Assembly: GCF_000224145.3 (NCBI RefSeq)
Contig: NC_020176.2
Span: forward strand, 3,307,826-3,371,825
Direction of reading: 5' to 3'
Length of the DNA stretch: 64,000 nt
Source: Ciona intestinalis
Lineage: Eukaryota > Chordata > Ascidiacea > Phlebobranchia > Cionidae
Of this stretch, positions 52,701-61,900 are shown one piece after another. Numbering within the stretch: the first letter of the stretch is position 1; each line of letters begins with the position of its first letter. The notes beneath the pieces were generated by a model. It saw only the letters and a list, made by a program, of their open reading frames with translations. It did not search any database and was not told the origin of the DNA. The position numbers and the translations under genes are program-made.

Positions 52701-55700
52701 TGAATTAAAACTAAAAAATCAATCACCAACAAAGTTACATCGATGGGAACTTATAAGCAGGCGCAAGGTTTTTGAATTAAAACACTTATAAAGACTGTTG
52801 TTGCCTTGCAACACACAAAAACAGTTTTCATAATGTAACAAATCCTTTATCATTATTTCAGATAAACGGAATATATGTGATACCTGGTACTCAATATAAC
52901 GGTGTGAATGTAACACAAGTTGGTGGTGACGCTGTTGTTGTTCTGCCATTCAAACTTGTTGTTCGATGGAATGGACTTGGATTGTAAGTGATTTGGTTTT
53001 ATTTTTTGATAATTAAAACGACAAAAATGCCAATATTTTCATATTTAGCAATAAAAATGCCACTGTTTTATGTTTCGAAAGTAAAACGAAGAAAAAAACA
53101 CATACTTTTATATTTACCAAGTAAAATGCAAAAAAAAGCTAATATATTTAATATATATATTTGGCAAAAATTTGCCATTATTTGGATATTTGGCAAGTAT
53201 ATGTATTGGAAAATACAGCCTATCAATCAAAAATGTTTTGCTAAATTTTTTAACGTATTTTTTCTTTTTTTTTCAGCTTACAGATTGACGCATGGCGGCC
53301 ATTAATGGGCAAAATTGAAGGGCTGTGCGGAGACTTTGACGACAACCCAAACAATGATTTTGTTCCAAGACCTGATACAAGTAACACGGCAGCATCTGTA
53401 CTTCAACATTGGGAACTTACTAATCAAACTGGGTATGTAAGCTCTACTTTGGTATTTTGACTGTATGTTTCATGTTACTTCCTTAAATAGTAGTCCACAT
53501 GTTTAGCTTAGTAGTTAGGCACTTGCATTGTCACCGTAGGATACCAGGTTTAATACTCGTCGTCACAATGCTGTGTGTCACGGTAATAATGGACTCTAAC
53601 CTAAATCTTAGCTCCCATGGTTTGCGCTGTAAATTGACTTTTCTAATTTTATATTCGTTTTTCAGATGTTATTGTTTGTTTTTTTTTAAGTAACTGTTTT
53701 TGGTTTCATGAAACTTTTGATTGACAGTTGTTCGATCGCGACACCACCAGCGCCTCCATGTGAGGGAAATAGTTTAACGATAGCAAGAAGCAGATGTGAC
53801 GTTTTATTGGATGGCACGGGACCTTTCAGTCAGTGCCATGACCTGTTGGAGCCGCGGCACGCGTACCAGACATGTGTATATCAGTCATGTACCAGTGGTC
53901 ATGATCCCGCTGCTGAAATGCGAGTTATTTCTTCATATGGTAATCAATGTAGAAACAGAGGTGGTGTACCTGGAACTTTGGATACTACACGTGAGTTTTG
54001 CTGTTAACATATGAAGTCAATTTAAGTAAATTCAATATTAGCAAACACAGGTTAAATTTATTGCTATTGTTACAAAGTCAAAAATATAAAATTCCTATAT
54101 TTTAAACTTGATAGTTTATAGCTGTAAATAATAGCCCAACATTCAAAGTCAAGATTTTGTGACAGTAACTACAAGACGAGAAATACAAAAGCTAAAAATT
54201 AGGTTCCCGTAAAATACCCCCCAACAACATTTTTTTAAATTGAATTTGACATTATTTCTTTTCAGCAGTACCATGTCCCATGAACAGTACATACCAAGCA
54301 TGTGGTATGCAGTGCCAAGCTTTATGCACAGACAGAGATGCTTCATTCTGTTCTTCCATTTCACTACTTGGCCGACAGTGTGTCTCAGGTGGAAAAAAAT
54401 CATTTTTTTATTTTCTTTCATTTTTCCCAACTATGACAAGTTCTTGCCACATGGCAGGCAAAAGTGTTTTTTTTAATAAAATTATGAAATTTTCATGCCA
54501 GAATATTAGTTTATTTTATACTATATTATACCTGGTTTTAATAGCAGCAGAAAATCAGTATAATGCACCTTAAAGGCAATTACTCCAACACAATAGTCCC
54601 ATATATGTGATCTAAATTGCCTATTCATTTATTCACTTATATTCATTTGCTTGCCACATGGAGATGTAAACTAGCTGTTTATATTGGAAGGTTGCCAATG
54701 TGATGCTGGGTTGGTATATGAAAATGGAAGTTGTGTTTCATCCGATTCGTGTGGATGTCTTGCACCATGGGGGGCTTATATCACTGTAAGTAACTACAAT
54801 TATAGTGGCCAGCTAGAATATATCAAGTTCAAAGCTGGCTGTAGATACCTCTGGCATATGTGTCCTTGGCCAAGACATTTGTTGTTAAGTGTCTTGACCA
54901 TGGACACACCAAACAGTGGTAGCAGCGTCAAGCCTCGAACCTGTAACGTTTGGGCTAAAACCAGAAGTGCTAACCACTAAGCAGTTTCAGTATTTTTTAT
55001 AATTTGTATGCAGCTTTGTTTTTTAACTGACACTATTTCTCACACCTTTTATCCATGGCACATTTTAACAACTGTCATTTTACTGTTGATTCCCTTTTCT
55101 TCGTTCTTTAAAATGATCTTTAAGAGATTAATAAAAACTTATGTTATGTTTTTTACAGGCTGGATCTTCGTTGGTTGATGCTGCATGTGGCATAGAATGT
55201 AATTGTGTGTCGGGTGTTATGACATGTAGGAATACTTCATGTTATATGGACCAGTATTGTGGGGCAAGGAATGGAGTTCATGGTTGCCACTGGATAAGTA
55301 AGATGGATTTTATTTAAATAGAATGAATCAATGTAACTTATTTAGCCATTGCGTGGTGGGGCAAGGATGATCGTTATTACCCAACCTACCCTCCATAAAG
55401 CTCCAACCAAATTACATACGCGGTGACTCATAAGATTCGATAAGAAACAATGCTTTTTAACTGACTTTTTATCAATAGGGTGTTTTAACAACTGTTGTTT
55501 TACTGTTGATTTGTTTTTATTTTTCTCTTTGTTTTCTTTAAATGACATGATCTTCGAGTTTTCTAGGAAATAAATAAAAATTATGTTATGATAAAACCTA
55601 ATATTTTTCTTACAGACCAGTGTGAATATAACAATGGTGGTTGTAGTCACTCGTGTTCTATGCAGTATGACGTCATAGTATGCAGTTGTCCGCCAAATTA

Positions 55701-57839
55701 CGTGTTATCTGAGAATGGTACAACATGTATGTCTAATGGTAAGGACAACATTTTTGTTAAATAGTAAGGTGGGGTAAGATGGTCCATATTTTTATTCTTG
55801 ATTTGTTGCCCGATTTAGTTGTAAACAAAGAATATTTACGGACTTATATGATGTATCCTCAAAACTCTGAAAAGAGCGTTGTCAATTTTTAAAATCACGA
55901 TTGGAAAATATGAGACATTATGTGCTAACGGTATTCATCTTACCCCACAGTACTATAGTTTTATGTGTTTCCAAATTTAAGTTTTTTAAGATTGGAAGTG
56001 ATAAAGTTGGGCTAGGGAAATTGGGACACTTTTAGCACGTAATATCCAAATATCCGGATCGGTTTTTAAACAACTAACAACAGCCTATGGGTGTCGTGAG
56101 GATACAGTTTTATATTTCTTTGATATTCTTTGCTTGCTACCAAATGGGACGAGAAAATGTAATAAAAAGGTGTCTAGTAAGTTACATTCATTTATTATCA
56201 TTTTTTGAAGGCACAACTGACACCCAATGTGTTAATGGTGACGGCGAAACATACGGCCAATGGCGACGACAGACACTTATTGACTGGACACAAAAACTCC
56301 AGCAGTACATGACTACAGTGAGACAATCTTTCGACGATCCCACAACAGCCCCACGAGGTGCAAGATTTAAAAATATCATAAGTTCCAGTTGGAATATAAT
56401 AGTTTTATAAATATAAGCATGTTTTTACGACTGTTGTTTTGTAGCTACATCCTGTCTTTTCGTTTTAACTATTTTTTAAATTGTAGCTACCGTAATCAAA
56501 GGGAAAAAATGTAATATATCTGGTTCCGTGGTACAATGATTAGAGTTGTCACCTTTAGGCTAGAGAGTATATAGGTTCGAAGCTTGACGCTGCTACCACT
56601 GGGGGTGTGTGTGTTCTTGTTTTTTTATACGCCTAACAGAAATTACTCCAATCTAGTGGTTTCTTATGGGTTGTCTGAATTATCAGCAATTTAGACGAGG
56701 TAACTCGTAAGTGGCCGCGAGATGTATAAAACAGAACATCCGTGTTATAACGACCACCATTACCCCACCTTACGACAATAAAAAAAAAACATTTATAAAA
56801 CTTAATTTGTCCATAGTTTGCGGTTCCCAGTGGACAATATGGTTGGATAGAGACGACCCTGGAGGTCACGGTGATGACGAAAGCAGTGCATTGTTACGTC
56901 ATGAATACCCTCATATTATGTGCGCACAACCAGTTGCAATTGAAGCAAGACTTGTAGACGGGCGGTAAGAATTTTAATACATACATATATATATTCATTC
57001 ATATATAGTATACAATCTAACATTGTTGCTAAAACATGGTCTGTATTTCGTGTCCAATGGCCTGAAAAGCCACACAAAAGCCTATATTCCATTTTTTATA
57101 CATTTTTGCATTGCTCGCAGAGCACAATGTTTTCATACGGTAACAATTACAATACGACATTGTGTATATGCTTATATTAATGAGGCATAACACGTAAGGT
57201 GTGGCTCGTATAGACAAACATCGGTGCATATCTGTTTAATCACCGAAAAAAAAACCTTTAAAAAGACGGGTGTTTTAAGAGCAGCAATACGCGTGACAAT
57301 GTATGTAACAGCTCATTTAGCATGTATGTTACATCAGATACACAAAATTGAAAATTTTACCGTTTGAATACCACGCCCAAATCGCTCTGCAACGGTAACT
57401 TGCGCTGTTTAAAAACCCAACTCATTGTTATACGTCCTCTTTTGAACCCCTATTTATGCTGTGTTGAAGGATTTATTAAGTTAAACCTATTTTCTCGGTA
57501 AAATTTTGTCCGTTCTGTTTTGGCATGATACATTCTATTCGAAGTAATTGAATTTATCTCACATATTTTTGTATCACTGTTGAAACCATGCTTCAGTGGT
57601 CATATTTAGTTTTAATCCATTCATTCACTTCGTATAGAATATATTCACCCCTTAAAAATACATTCAACATCAAAAAAATTATTCACTCCTGTATATTTTA
57701 CAGACAAGCTACAATGTCAGGCAACAACGTTACGATGTCGCCCGAAGCCGGCCTTATATGTCGCAACGATATCCAGCCACATGGTATTCGGTGCCACGAT
57801 TTCCAAGTCCGGTTCTTGTGCCTTGAAAGTTTAATTTAA
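22712..57839 (+). CDS. giant secreted multi-VWD protein: HFRGG-type domain, six VWD-C8-TIL modules, EGF-like repeat, WxxW domain
   Basis: About 63 exons chain in phase over 35 kb to about 3000 residues; exon lists are in the region entries below. Domains in order: signal peptide, HFRGG-type N-terminal region, VWD modules D1 to D6 (each a VWD with a GLCGN/D motif, a C8 region, a TIL domain and a short cysteine-rich piece), one EGF-like domain, and a C-terminal WxxW domain ending LCLESLI. Families with this mix (gel-forming mucins, zonadhesin, IgGFc-binding protein, SCO-spondin) are secreted, disulfide-rich and work in mucus or extracellular matrix. There is no transmembrane segment and no PTS-rich mucin tract, so it is mucin-related rather than a classical mucin. 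Start: ATG 22712 has a good context (GCCATGG), but ATG 22826 leaves a normal short signal peptide and is my preferred functional start. Exons 2 to 5 of D3 appear twice through an assembly duplication and are counted once. Confidence 0.88.
23012..23205. mobile_element. MITE in VWD gene intron 1
   Basis: Starts AGGGTGGTATAGGATAAAA just 20 bases after the exon 1 donor and ends CCATCTTACCACAACCTAC; termini partly decayed. Confidence 0.6.
24424..24625. mobile_element. MITE in VWD gene intron 2
   Basis: ACTGTGGGGTAAGATGAACA start; the interior ACAGTCTTTGTTTACCATAC is conserved; the right end is decayed. Confidence 0.65.
25245..25410. mobile_element. truncated MITE in VWD gene intron 4
   Basis: Starts ACTGTGGGGTAAGGTGGGAC and continues to the CAAATTGGATGATAAA block; the right terminus is missing. 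A further core fragment sits at about 26455-26535 in the same intron. Confidence 0.6.
26205..26325 (-). mobile_element. SINE fragment in VWD gene intron 4
   Basis: Reverse-oriented tail and 3' block: TTCGCGTGGCGGGTCAACG, then CATCTCGTGCCCGCTTACGA. Confidence 0.65.
27051..29523 (+). other. 2.5-kb intron, the longest of the VWD gene
   Basis: No exon or ORF with family resemblance. A forward SINE 3' block with its CATTAATTCATTCG tail lies at about 27955-28085 (GTAAGCGGGTACGCGTGCAT). The rest is unique AT-rich sequence. Its size relative to neighbouring introns makes it a candidate place for regulatory elements; nothing specific is visible. Confidence 0.5.
30000..30130 (+). mobile_element. SINE middle block in VWD gene intron 8
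   Basis: CTCGATGCTGCCACCATTGG followed by CAATTGCTCCAACCTAGTGG and GGGTTGTCTGAATTGTCAGT, then an A-rich end. The tRNA-like head is missing. Confidence 0.65.
32015..32110 (+). mobile_element. SINE tRNA-like head in D1 intron
   Basis: GGTTCTGTGGCTCAGTGGTT is a good pol III A box context. The B box is decayed and the body is lost. A second head lies at about 33000-33085 with TTGCACAGTAGTTAGAGC and GGGGTTCAAAG (B box). Confidence 0.65.
32540..32720. mobile_element. MITE directly upstream of a D1 exon
   Basis: Starts AGTAGGGTGGGGGTGACGGG and ends TTTTATCCCACCTTACTGTA. It lies 23 bases from the acceptor of exon 32744-32885. Confidence 0.7.
34835..35035 (+). mobile_element. composite SINE whose tail abuts a D2 splice acceptor
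   Basis: GGGCAAGACACTTATCGGCA, then GTATGAAATGAAACAGC, then AATAAGTGTCATTCATCC. The acceptor of exon 35054 follows within 20 bases. Confidence 0.7.
36045..36125 (+). mobile_element. SINE 3' block before exon 36145
   Basis: GTGTATGAAACAGAACCCCC to AAGTTACATTCATTTATT; only about 20 bases separate it from the acceptor. Confidence 0.7.
36284..36610 (+). mobile_element. MITE half followed by composite SINE, reaching the acceptor at 36611
   Basis: About 36284-36370 is a truncated MITE (GTAGGGTGGGTAAGATGA start). About 36375-36610 is the SINE: CAATTGCTCCAACCCAGTGG, AGTTACATTTGTTGTAACTC and GTATAAAACAGAACACCTG. A small inverted repeat (TGTATCATAACAACC / GTTATGATACA) lies in its end, and its CATTCATTTATTTAG finishes as the splice acceptor itself. 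Confidence 0.7.
37081..37206 (+). repeat. 63-bp tandem duplication spanning a splice acceptor
   Basis: Units 37081-37143 and 37144-37206 differ at a few bases. Each contains the pyrimidine-rich end of the intron, an AG and the first 14 bases of the exon (GAGCGAATTTTGTC). The exon proper begins at 37192; a second possible start is 37129. Confidence 0.9.
37840..38040 (-). mobile_element. SINE, reverse orientation, in D2
   Basis: CTTGCAAGTTACCACACATG, GTATGGCTAAATATTTGG, and ACTAGGTTGGAGGAACTGCC are the reversed 3' and middle blocks; GCCCGAAGACACACATGCTG is the reverse of the head-side segment. Confidence 0.65.
38395..38512. mobile_element. MITE remnant in D2
   Basis: ATAGGGTAATGGGTTTG to AACCATCTTACCCCAACC, about 118 bp, so roughly one third of the interior is lost. 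Confidence 0.55.
41050..41220 (+). mobile_element. SINE middle and 3' blocks in D3 intron (repeated at 42997-43165)
   Basis: GGAATTACTCTAACCCAGTG, GAGTTGTAAGAATTGTCAGC, and a 3' block ending TTATTGCTCTGCCAAGCGA. Both haplotype copies carry it at the same site, so the insertion predates their divergence. Confidence 0.65.
42096..42145. other. assembly gap, 50 N
   Basis: Joins the two copies of the D3 segment. Confidence 0.99.
44200..44345 (-). mobile_element. SINE, reverse orientation, between D3 TIL exons
   Basis: TATCCTCACCTGGCTGGGCA, then CTTACGTGTTACCACGTATG; the head-side GTGTCTTGCCCATGGACCAC is at the right end. Confidence 0.65.
46320..46670 (-). mobile_element. two reverse SINE copies in D4 intron
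   Basis: First copy about 46340-46445 (ATTCTCGTGTGGTGGGGTAA, TTTTGAGTTACCACATATG); second about 46490-46670, starting with GAATGAATGTAACTTTATTT and including GTATGGTCATTGATTTGG. Confidence 0.65.
47195..47370 (+). mobile_element. SINE with tRNA-like head in D4 intron
   Basis: Head TGGCAAAGTAGTAAGCGCAC, B-box-like CTAGTTCAAGGG, then GACAAGACACTTCGTGGCAA, CAACCTAGTGGTCGCTTATG and an A-rich end. A reverse tail fragment lies just before it at about 47055-47120. Confidence 0.75.
48370..48485 (-). mobile_element. SINE 3' block, reverse, before D5
   Basis: TTTACCCTTACATGCCGAGG and CACCTCGTGTATGCTTACGA. Confidence 0.6.
49185..49290 (-). mobile_element. SINE 3' block, reverse, in D5
   Basis: Begins within 15 bases of the donor at 49172: AACAGTCGTTATAACACCTG, then ACCTCGTGCCAGCTAACGAG. 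Confidence 0.6.
49695..49875. mobile_element. MITE in D5
   Basis: CGGTCCATGTTTTCATTCTC to TTATTTTACCCCATAGTACT; the left TIR is decayed. It ends about 35 bases before exon 49911-50064. Confidence 0.65.
50065..50330 (+). mobile_element. composite SINE starting at a D5 donor
   Basis: TTAGGGTACAAGGTTCAAAG (B box), CTCGATGCTGTCACCTTTGT, GTGTGTTCTTGGGTTAGG, TTACATATGTGGTAACTTGT and a short tail. The A-box part of the head is missing, and the exon donor GTATTT lies where it should be. Confidence 0.7.
50700..50992 (+). mobile_element. full composite SINE abutting a D5 acceptor
   Basis: The most complete copy: tRNA-like head GGGGCTGTGGCGAAGTGGTT, B-box region GGGTTAAAACTCGACG, GGACAAGACAATTAACAGCA, an A-rich middle, GAGGTGTATAAAACAGAACA and the tail AAGCAAGTTACATTTGTTCG. 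TTTTCAG of exon 50997 follows at once. Confidence 0.8.
51740..51850 (+). mobile_element. SINE head fragment between D5 and D6
   Basis: CACTAATGGTTAGAGCTCTT, AAGGTCCAGTTCTCGATGCT, ATGTTCTTGGGCAAAGCATT. Confidence 0.65.
52012..55297 (+). other. VWD module D6
   Basis: Exons 52012-52109, 52436-52577, 52862-52983, 53277-53432, 53728-53990, 54266-54388, 54691-54785 and 55159-55297. Opens IGGLHYTTFDGSAFRALSTC and has GLCGDFDDNPNNDF. The C8 exon includes APPCEGNSLTIARSRC; TIL: CPMNSTYQACGMQC to GCQCDAGLVYENG. Exon sizes 98/142/122/156 keep the ladder of D2-D4. The donor at 54388 (GTGGAA) is weak. Confidence 0.86.
54820..54985. mobile_element. two SINE head segments in inverted orientation
   Basis: TGTCCTTGGCCAAGACATTT (forward) faces GTGTCTTGACCATGGACACA (reverse) across about 10 bases. 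The right arm continues as the complete reverse head, including CAAGCCTCGAACCTGTAACG (B box) and AGTGCTAACCACTAAGCAG (A box side). Confidence 0.75.
55616..56357 (+). other. EGF-like domain and linker of the VWD protein
   Basis: Exons 55616-55738 and 56211-56357. The first encodes NQCEYNNGGCSHSCSMQYD and VCSCPPNYVLSENGTTC, six cysteines in EGF spacing. The second is a hydrophilic, helical-looking linker (WRRQTLIDWTQKLQQYMTTV) with one cysteine. Confidence 0.85.
55765..56175. mobile_element. two MITEs in opposite orientation in one 470-bp intron
   Basis: First 55765-55955 (GTAAGGTGGGGTAAGATGG to ATCTTACCCCACAGTACTA). Second 56005-56175 (GTTGGGCTAGGGAAATTGGG to AATAAAAAGGTGTC), truncated at its right end and joined to a SINE tail AAGTTACATTCATTTATTAT that reaches the acceptor at 56210. 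Confidence 0.75.
56520..56785 (+). mobile_element. nearly complete composite SINE before the WxxW exon
   Basis: GGTTCCGTGGTACAATGATT (head), ATAGGTTCGAAGCTTGACGC (B box), CAATCTAGTGGTTTCTTATG, CGCGAGATGTATAAAACAGA and ACCCCACCTTACGACAATAA. Confidence 0.75.
56817..57839 (+). other. C-terminal WxxW domain of the VWD protein
   Basis: Exons 56817-56964 and 57704-57839. CGSQWTIWLDRDDPGGHGDD, ESSALLRHEYPHIMCAQPVA, GLICRNDIQPHGIRC and DFQVRFLC match the Mucin2_WxxW domain found in gel-forming mucins and CILP. The stop follows five residues later, so the domain closes the protein. Confidence 0.85.
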
Positions 57840-58958
57840 GTTTTTCCTACTTAATTGTTGCCATAGTGAATACTGTGACACTTGTATTTCTATGTTCTTA
57901 AAAAAGAGCTTTTTTGCCTTGTGTAAAATGCCTGTCTTTCGCCGCAGTTCTATACGCACCAAAAATCGCATATCGCCATTATACAGTATAGCTTTTTGCT
58001 TTTAAAACTACCTACATACTTAGCCAATAGGTTCTCCAGTGGCAGTAATAAATATTTTATGCGCTGGAATTTTAAATCCAGATCGAAAAGCGACTTTACT
58101 TTGCCAGTTATTGCAATTATGCATATTTTGGGGTCGGCTAATGGTTTCTGTTACTTCAGTTCCCTGTTTTAAAGCAAACCGCTTGTCATATATTCCAATA
58201 CTTGCCAATATCGGCCACGCGTTGAAGTAAAAACGTATGCGCTATATGTTCTATAAATATCCCTGCACTATGTAGGGGCAAACTATTACTATACACGCAA
58301 GAGTATCCTAATTTTAAACCTTAATTACACCAATGCAGCTATTTTAGTTGGGATTTTTTTCGAAATTTCCCTTATGAGTGGGAAAACCAGGTACAGTCGA
58401 AGAGTTGTTAATGTATTGGTAATTATGATGTAATAAGCCCTAATTAGCGAGGCTCGATACGGCTCTGACACGCCTGATCACTAATTCATGCAGCAGACTC
58501 CAGTATTAATGGGCCTAACTATATTGCAGAGTATATAGTAGTAGCACTCACGCTGTGGATGCATGATATTAGTTTGCGGAAGTAATTCGTATGAAGTTAC
58601 AGTTACACGAAATTTAGGTCATGTTGAATCATCGACACACCAGACAGATTTGGCAGAAAAAATCGTGTCGGTATAAATAAACAGTAGGCCTAATTACTCA
58701 GTTACCTGACAAAGACGTCTATATGCAAATTTGACAACGTTTGCCATTTCTGCTTAGGAAATATTACATTTAACATCTAGGTTTGATCGCTTTTAAAGTT
58801 AAATGTATATTGTACTCCTTATGGGTGAGGGCATGCGTCGAGGGACCTAGAATTTCGGCAAGAGTTAGCCCGTTACCACTAAAAGCTTACAACAATGTTT
58901 TTGCAGGATTGAAAACAGAATTCTATTATTGCAATTGTTTGTTTATATAAGTTAAGAA
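57840..58958. other. spacer between the VWD gene and the receptor gene
   Basis: VWD 3' UTR at the left, receptor promoter at the right. No coding exon, MITE or SINE is recognised. Both flanking genes are on the plus strand. Confidence 0.5.
58047..58052 (+). terminator. AATAAA candidate polyadenylation signal of the VWD gene
   Basis: First exact hexamer after the stop at 57837-57839, about 210 bases downstream. Confidence 0.45.
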
Positions 58959-61900
58959 ATGAAAATTTCAACTTCGTTCGCTTTTATTTTACTTCTAACC
59001 AAGTTTGATGATGGTTGTACGATGACAGCAACAGAGCCATCGCACGAAGCGGAAAATAAAAGTAAGAATAGTTTATTTAACTTTAGCTATAGATGTAATT
59101 TTTATAGACTCTCTTCATGCACAATTTTAATATCATTTTTTAAATTAATTTGCAAATCTGCATTATACGAACGTGTAAGATGGGGCATATTTTTATTCTC
59201 TTTTCTCGTCATATTTGGTAGTACACAAAGAATCTTGACAGAATAAAATATCGTATTCTTACGACTCTAAAATAGCGTTGTTAAAGTTAAAAACACGATT
59301 AGGAATCTGATATAATATATTCTAACGGTATCCATCTTACTCCTCTGTACTATAACTGTTTTTGATTTTGGTTGTTTTTGTGTATTGTACACAACGACAA
59401 ACGTACCAGATTTGTCAAATAGATTTCGCGCTTTATAATCACTATCGAGTTTCCCGGCTTTTGTGCCGCTAGCTTGATTGGGCGTGCATGGCGCTTTCTG
59501 TTTTTTGCTTGCGTTTTAGCAATGCAAACTGTTTTCACTTCAGTATACTATAGTTTGAGTCAGTTTTGTTTATGGTGAGTTAGTTGTCGTTTACCCGTGT
59601 TTTGTGTATTTTAGCCCTAAGTTAAAGTTGTTGTATGAAAGTAAAGTTGATGTATTGGTTTTTTTATAATATGCTACAATGCTACATAAACTATTAATTG
59701 GTCTATAGATAGTATACGTAAGATGAGCCATGTTTTCATTTTTATTGTCTCCCTTGGCAGTAAACAAACAATATTTACAGAACAATTTAAAACTCGCGAC
59801 TATAAATGAGTTGATTGTTAAGAAACGTGGGGTAAGATGGGACACCAAGATTGGACACCACAGAATATCCGAATGTTCTGATGGTCGTGAGGATACGATT
59901 TTAGAATTCTTTGAATGTTATTTGTTTACTACCAAATTGGACGAGAAAATAGAATAAAAATGTGTCCTATCTTCCCCCACCCTACTATATATAAATTATG
60001 TGCTAAGCTAACGGTATATTGTTTTTAATTTTTATTTCAGCTCTGAACTTTTCGACGTATAAAAACTGTGTGCCGTACCGAGGCAAAACTATAACTCCAC
60101 GTTCAGACGAAATATTGTGTTGTAATACAACGTACGATGAGTTCACCCGTCGATGGTACTTTGGACAGATGTACCTCAGTGAAGTATTCGAAAGTCTTCG
60201 GGCTTGGAAATGTCCACAGTTCGAATCCGAGTGCAGGCAGCCGATTTTTGCCTTCACAGATTTCACACGGCTGGTATATAAACGGGCATGCAACTATACC
60301 GACTTTAAAAAGACCTGCTTGAATACCGTGAAAGATTTCGTCGACCCAAGCAACAGTTCTGGACTTACATCTAACGACTCAAATGAATGGTCATTAATCT
60401 TACGTGAACTTAGCCAGCAAAGTGTGCCAATAGATCCAGCACCCCCGCCGTGCGTGCAAGTTGCATTATACGATGCTGGTCGAAAATTTGGCGAGTATTA
60501 CGAAGCAATTTCGACGTTTTTACCATTCTGTGGTATACTATGGTGCGGTACTGCTGCAAATTCAAGCATGACACGTTCGTTTTCATTGTGGTCATGCATG
60601 AACACCGGGTAGGTTACGAAATTATAATCTTCTATATAAGTCTGGGTTAGGATATATAGTAAGTTGGGAGAAGACCCCAACACCTCTTCGTTCTTTTTTC
60701 TTGTCCCATTTTGTATAGTAAAAATAAGAACATTCAAAAAATTATAAAACCGTATCCTCATGACTCCCATAGATCGTTGTTAATTGTTTAAAATACTATT
60801 TAGATATTTAGATATTATGTGCTCAAGAAATCTCGTCCCCCACCCTACATAACCATACATGTTTTCATCTATTTTATCGCCTCCTTTAGTGGTGGACAAA
60901 GAATATTTAAAGAATTGCCCGACATTTAGGTTTATTTACTCAGTGACGAAGGATAACTTTTTTTTATTTTGGATTGACTTGTTCGGAATTTCGAGCTAAA
61001 TATTAGCTGCTGAAGCTGTGAAAAACACGCACGAACTGTCAATTCTTGGGGTTCATAACCTTGAGATAGTTGGCCTTTTACTGAACCTAATGAGAAAAAA
61101 TCCAAGTAAACATATTTTGACCCCCTATACCACACCACGCAAATGCCCTTTCTCCATGTACATGTATTACGTCTAATGAACTTCTATCTTTATGTTTCAG
61201 ATGCAGAGCAAGTATTATGATTTCCTTCATCATTATCATCCTGCTTGCCACTATGACGATTTTAGTAAACGGATGCGTAATATTGGTCTTTATCAGGAAC
61301 AAAAAGTTGCTCAACAGTCAAGGAATTTACAAAACGTCATTAGCGTGCGCTGATTTTCTAGTGGGGGCGTTTGTGTTAACCACATGCGCGCATAGTCTGT
61401 ATAGTTTTCCTATGACAGGCAGAAACACGGGGCAAGCGTCATCCAACTTTGAAGTCGGGCCTCTGAAGTCTGTTTTTAACGATTCGTACATGATGGCAGT
61501 CGGTTTTGTCACAACACTTTCAATTTCGGTTTCGATTTACAGCTTAATGCTGGCGAGCTTTGACCGGCTTTCGGTCGTAAGAAAACCGTTAAAGTATAAC
61601 CTGGCATCTGCGAAAGAATTTTCGATACGCGCCACGCTCGTCTTATGGTGCGTGGCTTTGCTTTTCTCCGTACTACCGTTCATGGTACATAGCTTACGTT
61701 TTAGCATTGTAGCCTCGCTTTTGGTCGCATCGTCCGGTTCCAGCGCTCTTATAGTTTACTGTTTTTCATTTGTTATCCCTCTAATAACGACCTGGGTCGT
61801 TACGGCAGCAACATGCTACTACTCGTTCAGCCACGCCAGGGAGCGAATGGCAAACGATTTTAAAACGGAGTTCAAATTGGCGAAAACACTTATTATAATG

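Noticed and set aside
22712-57839. Two separate genes split near the D3 gap
   Set aside because: Phases match on both sides when the duplicate is removed, and D4-D6 have no new signal peptide or promoter-like break.
58020-58208. 62-residue minus-strand frame after the VWD gene
   Set aside because: Lies in the presumed 3' UTR or spacer, no family features, no splice partner.
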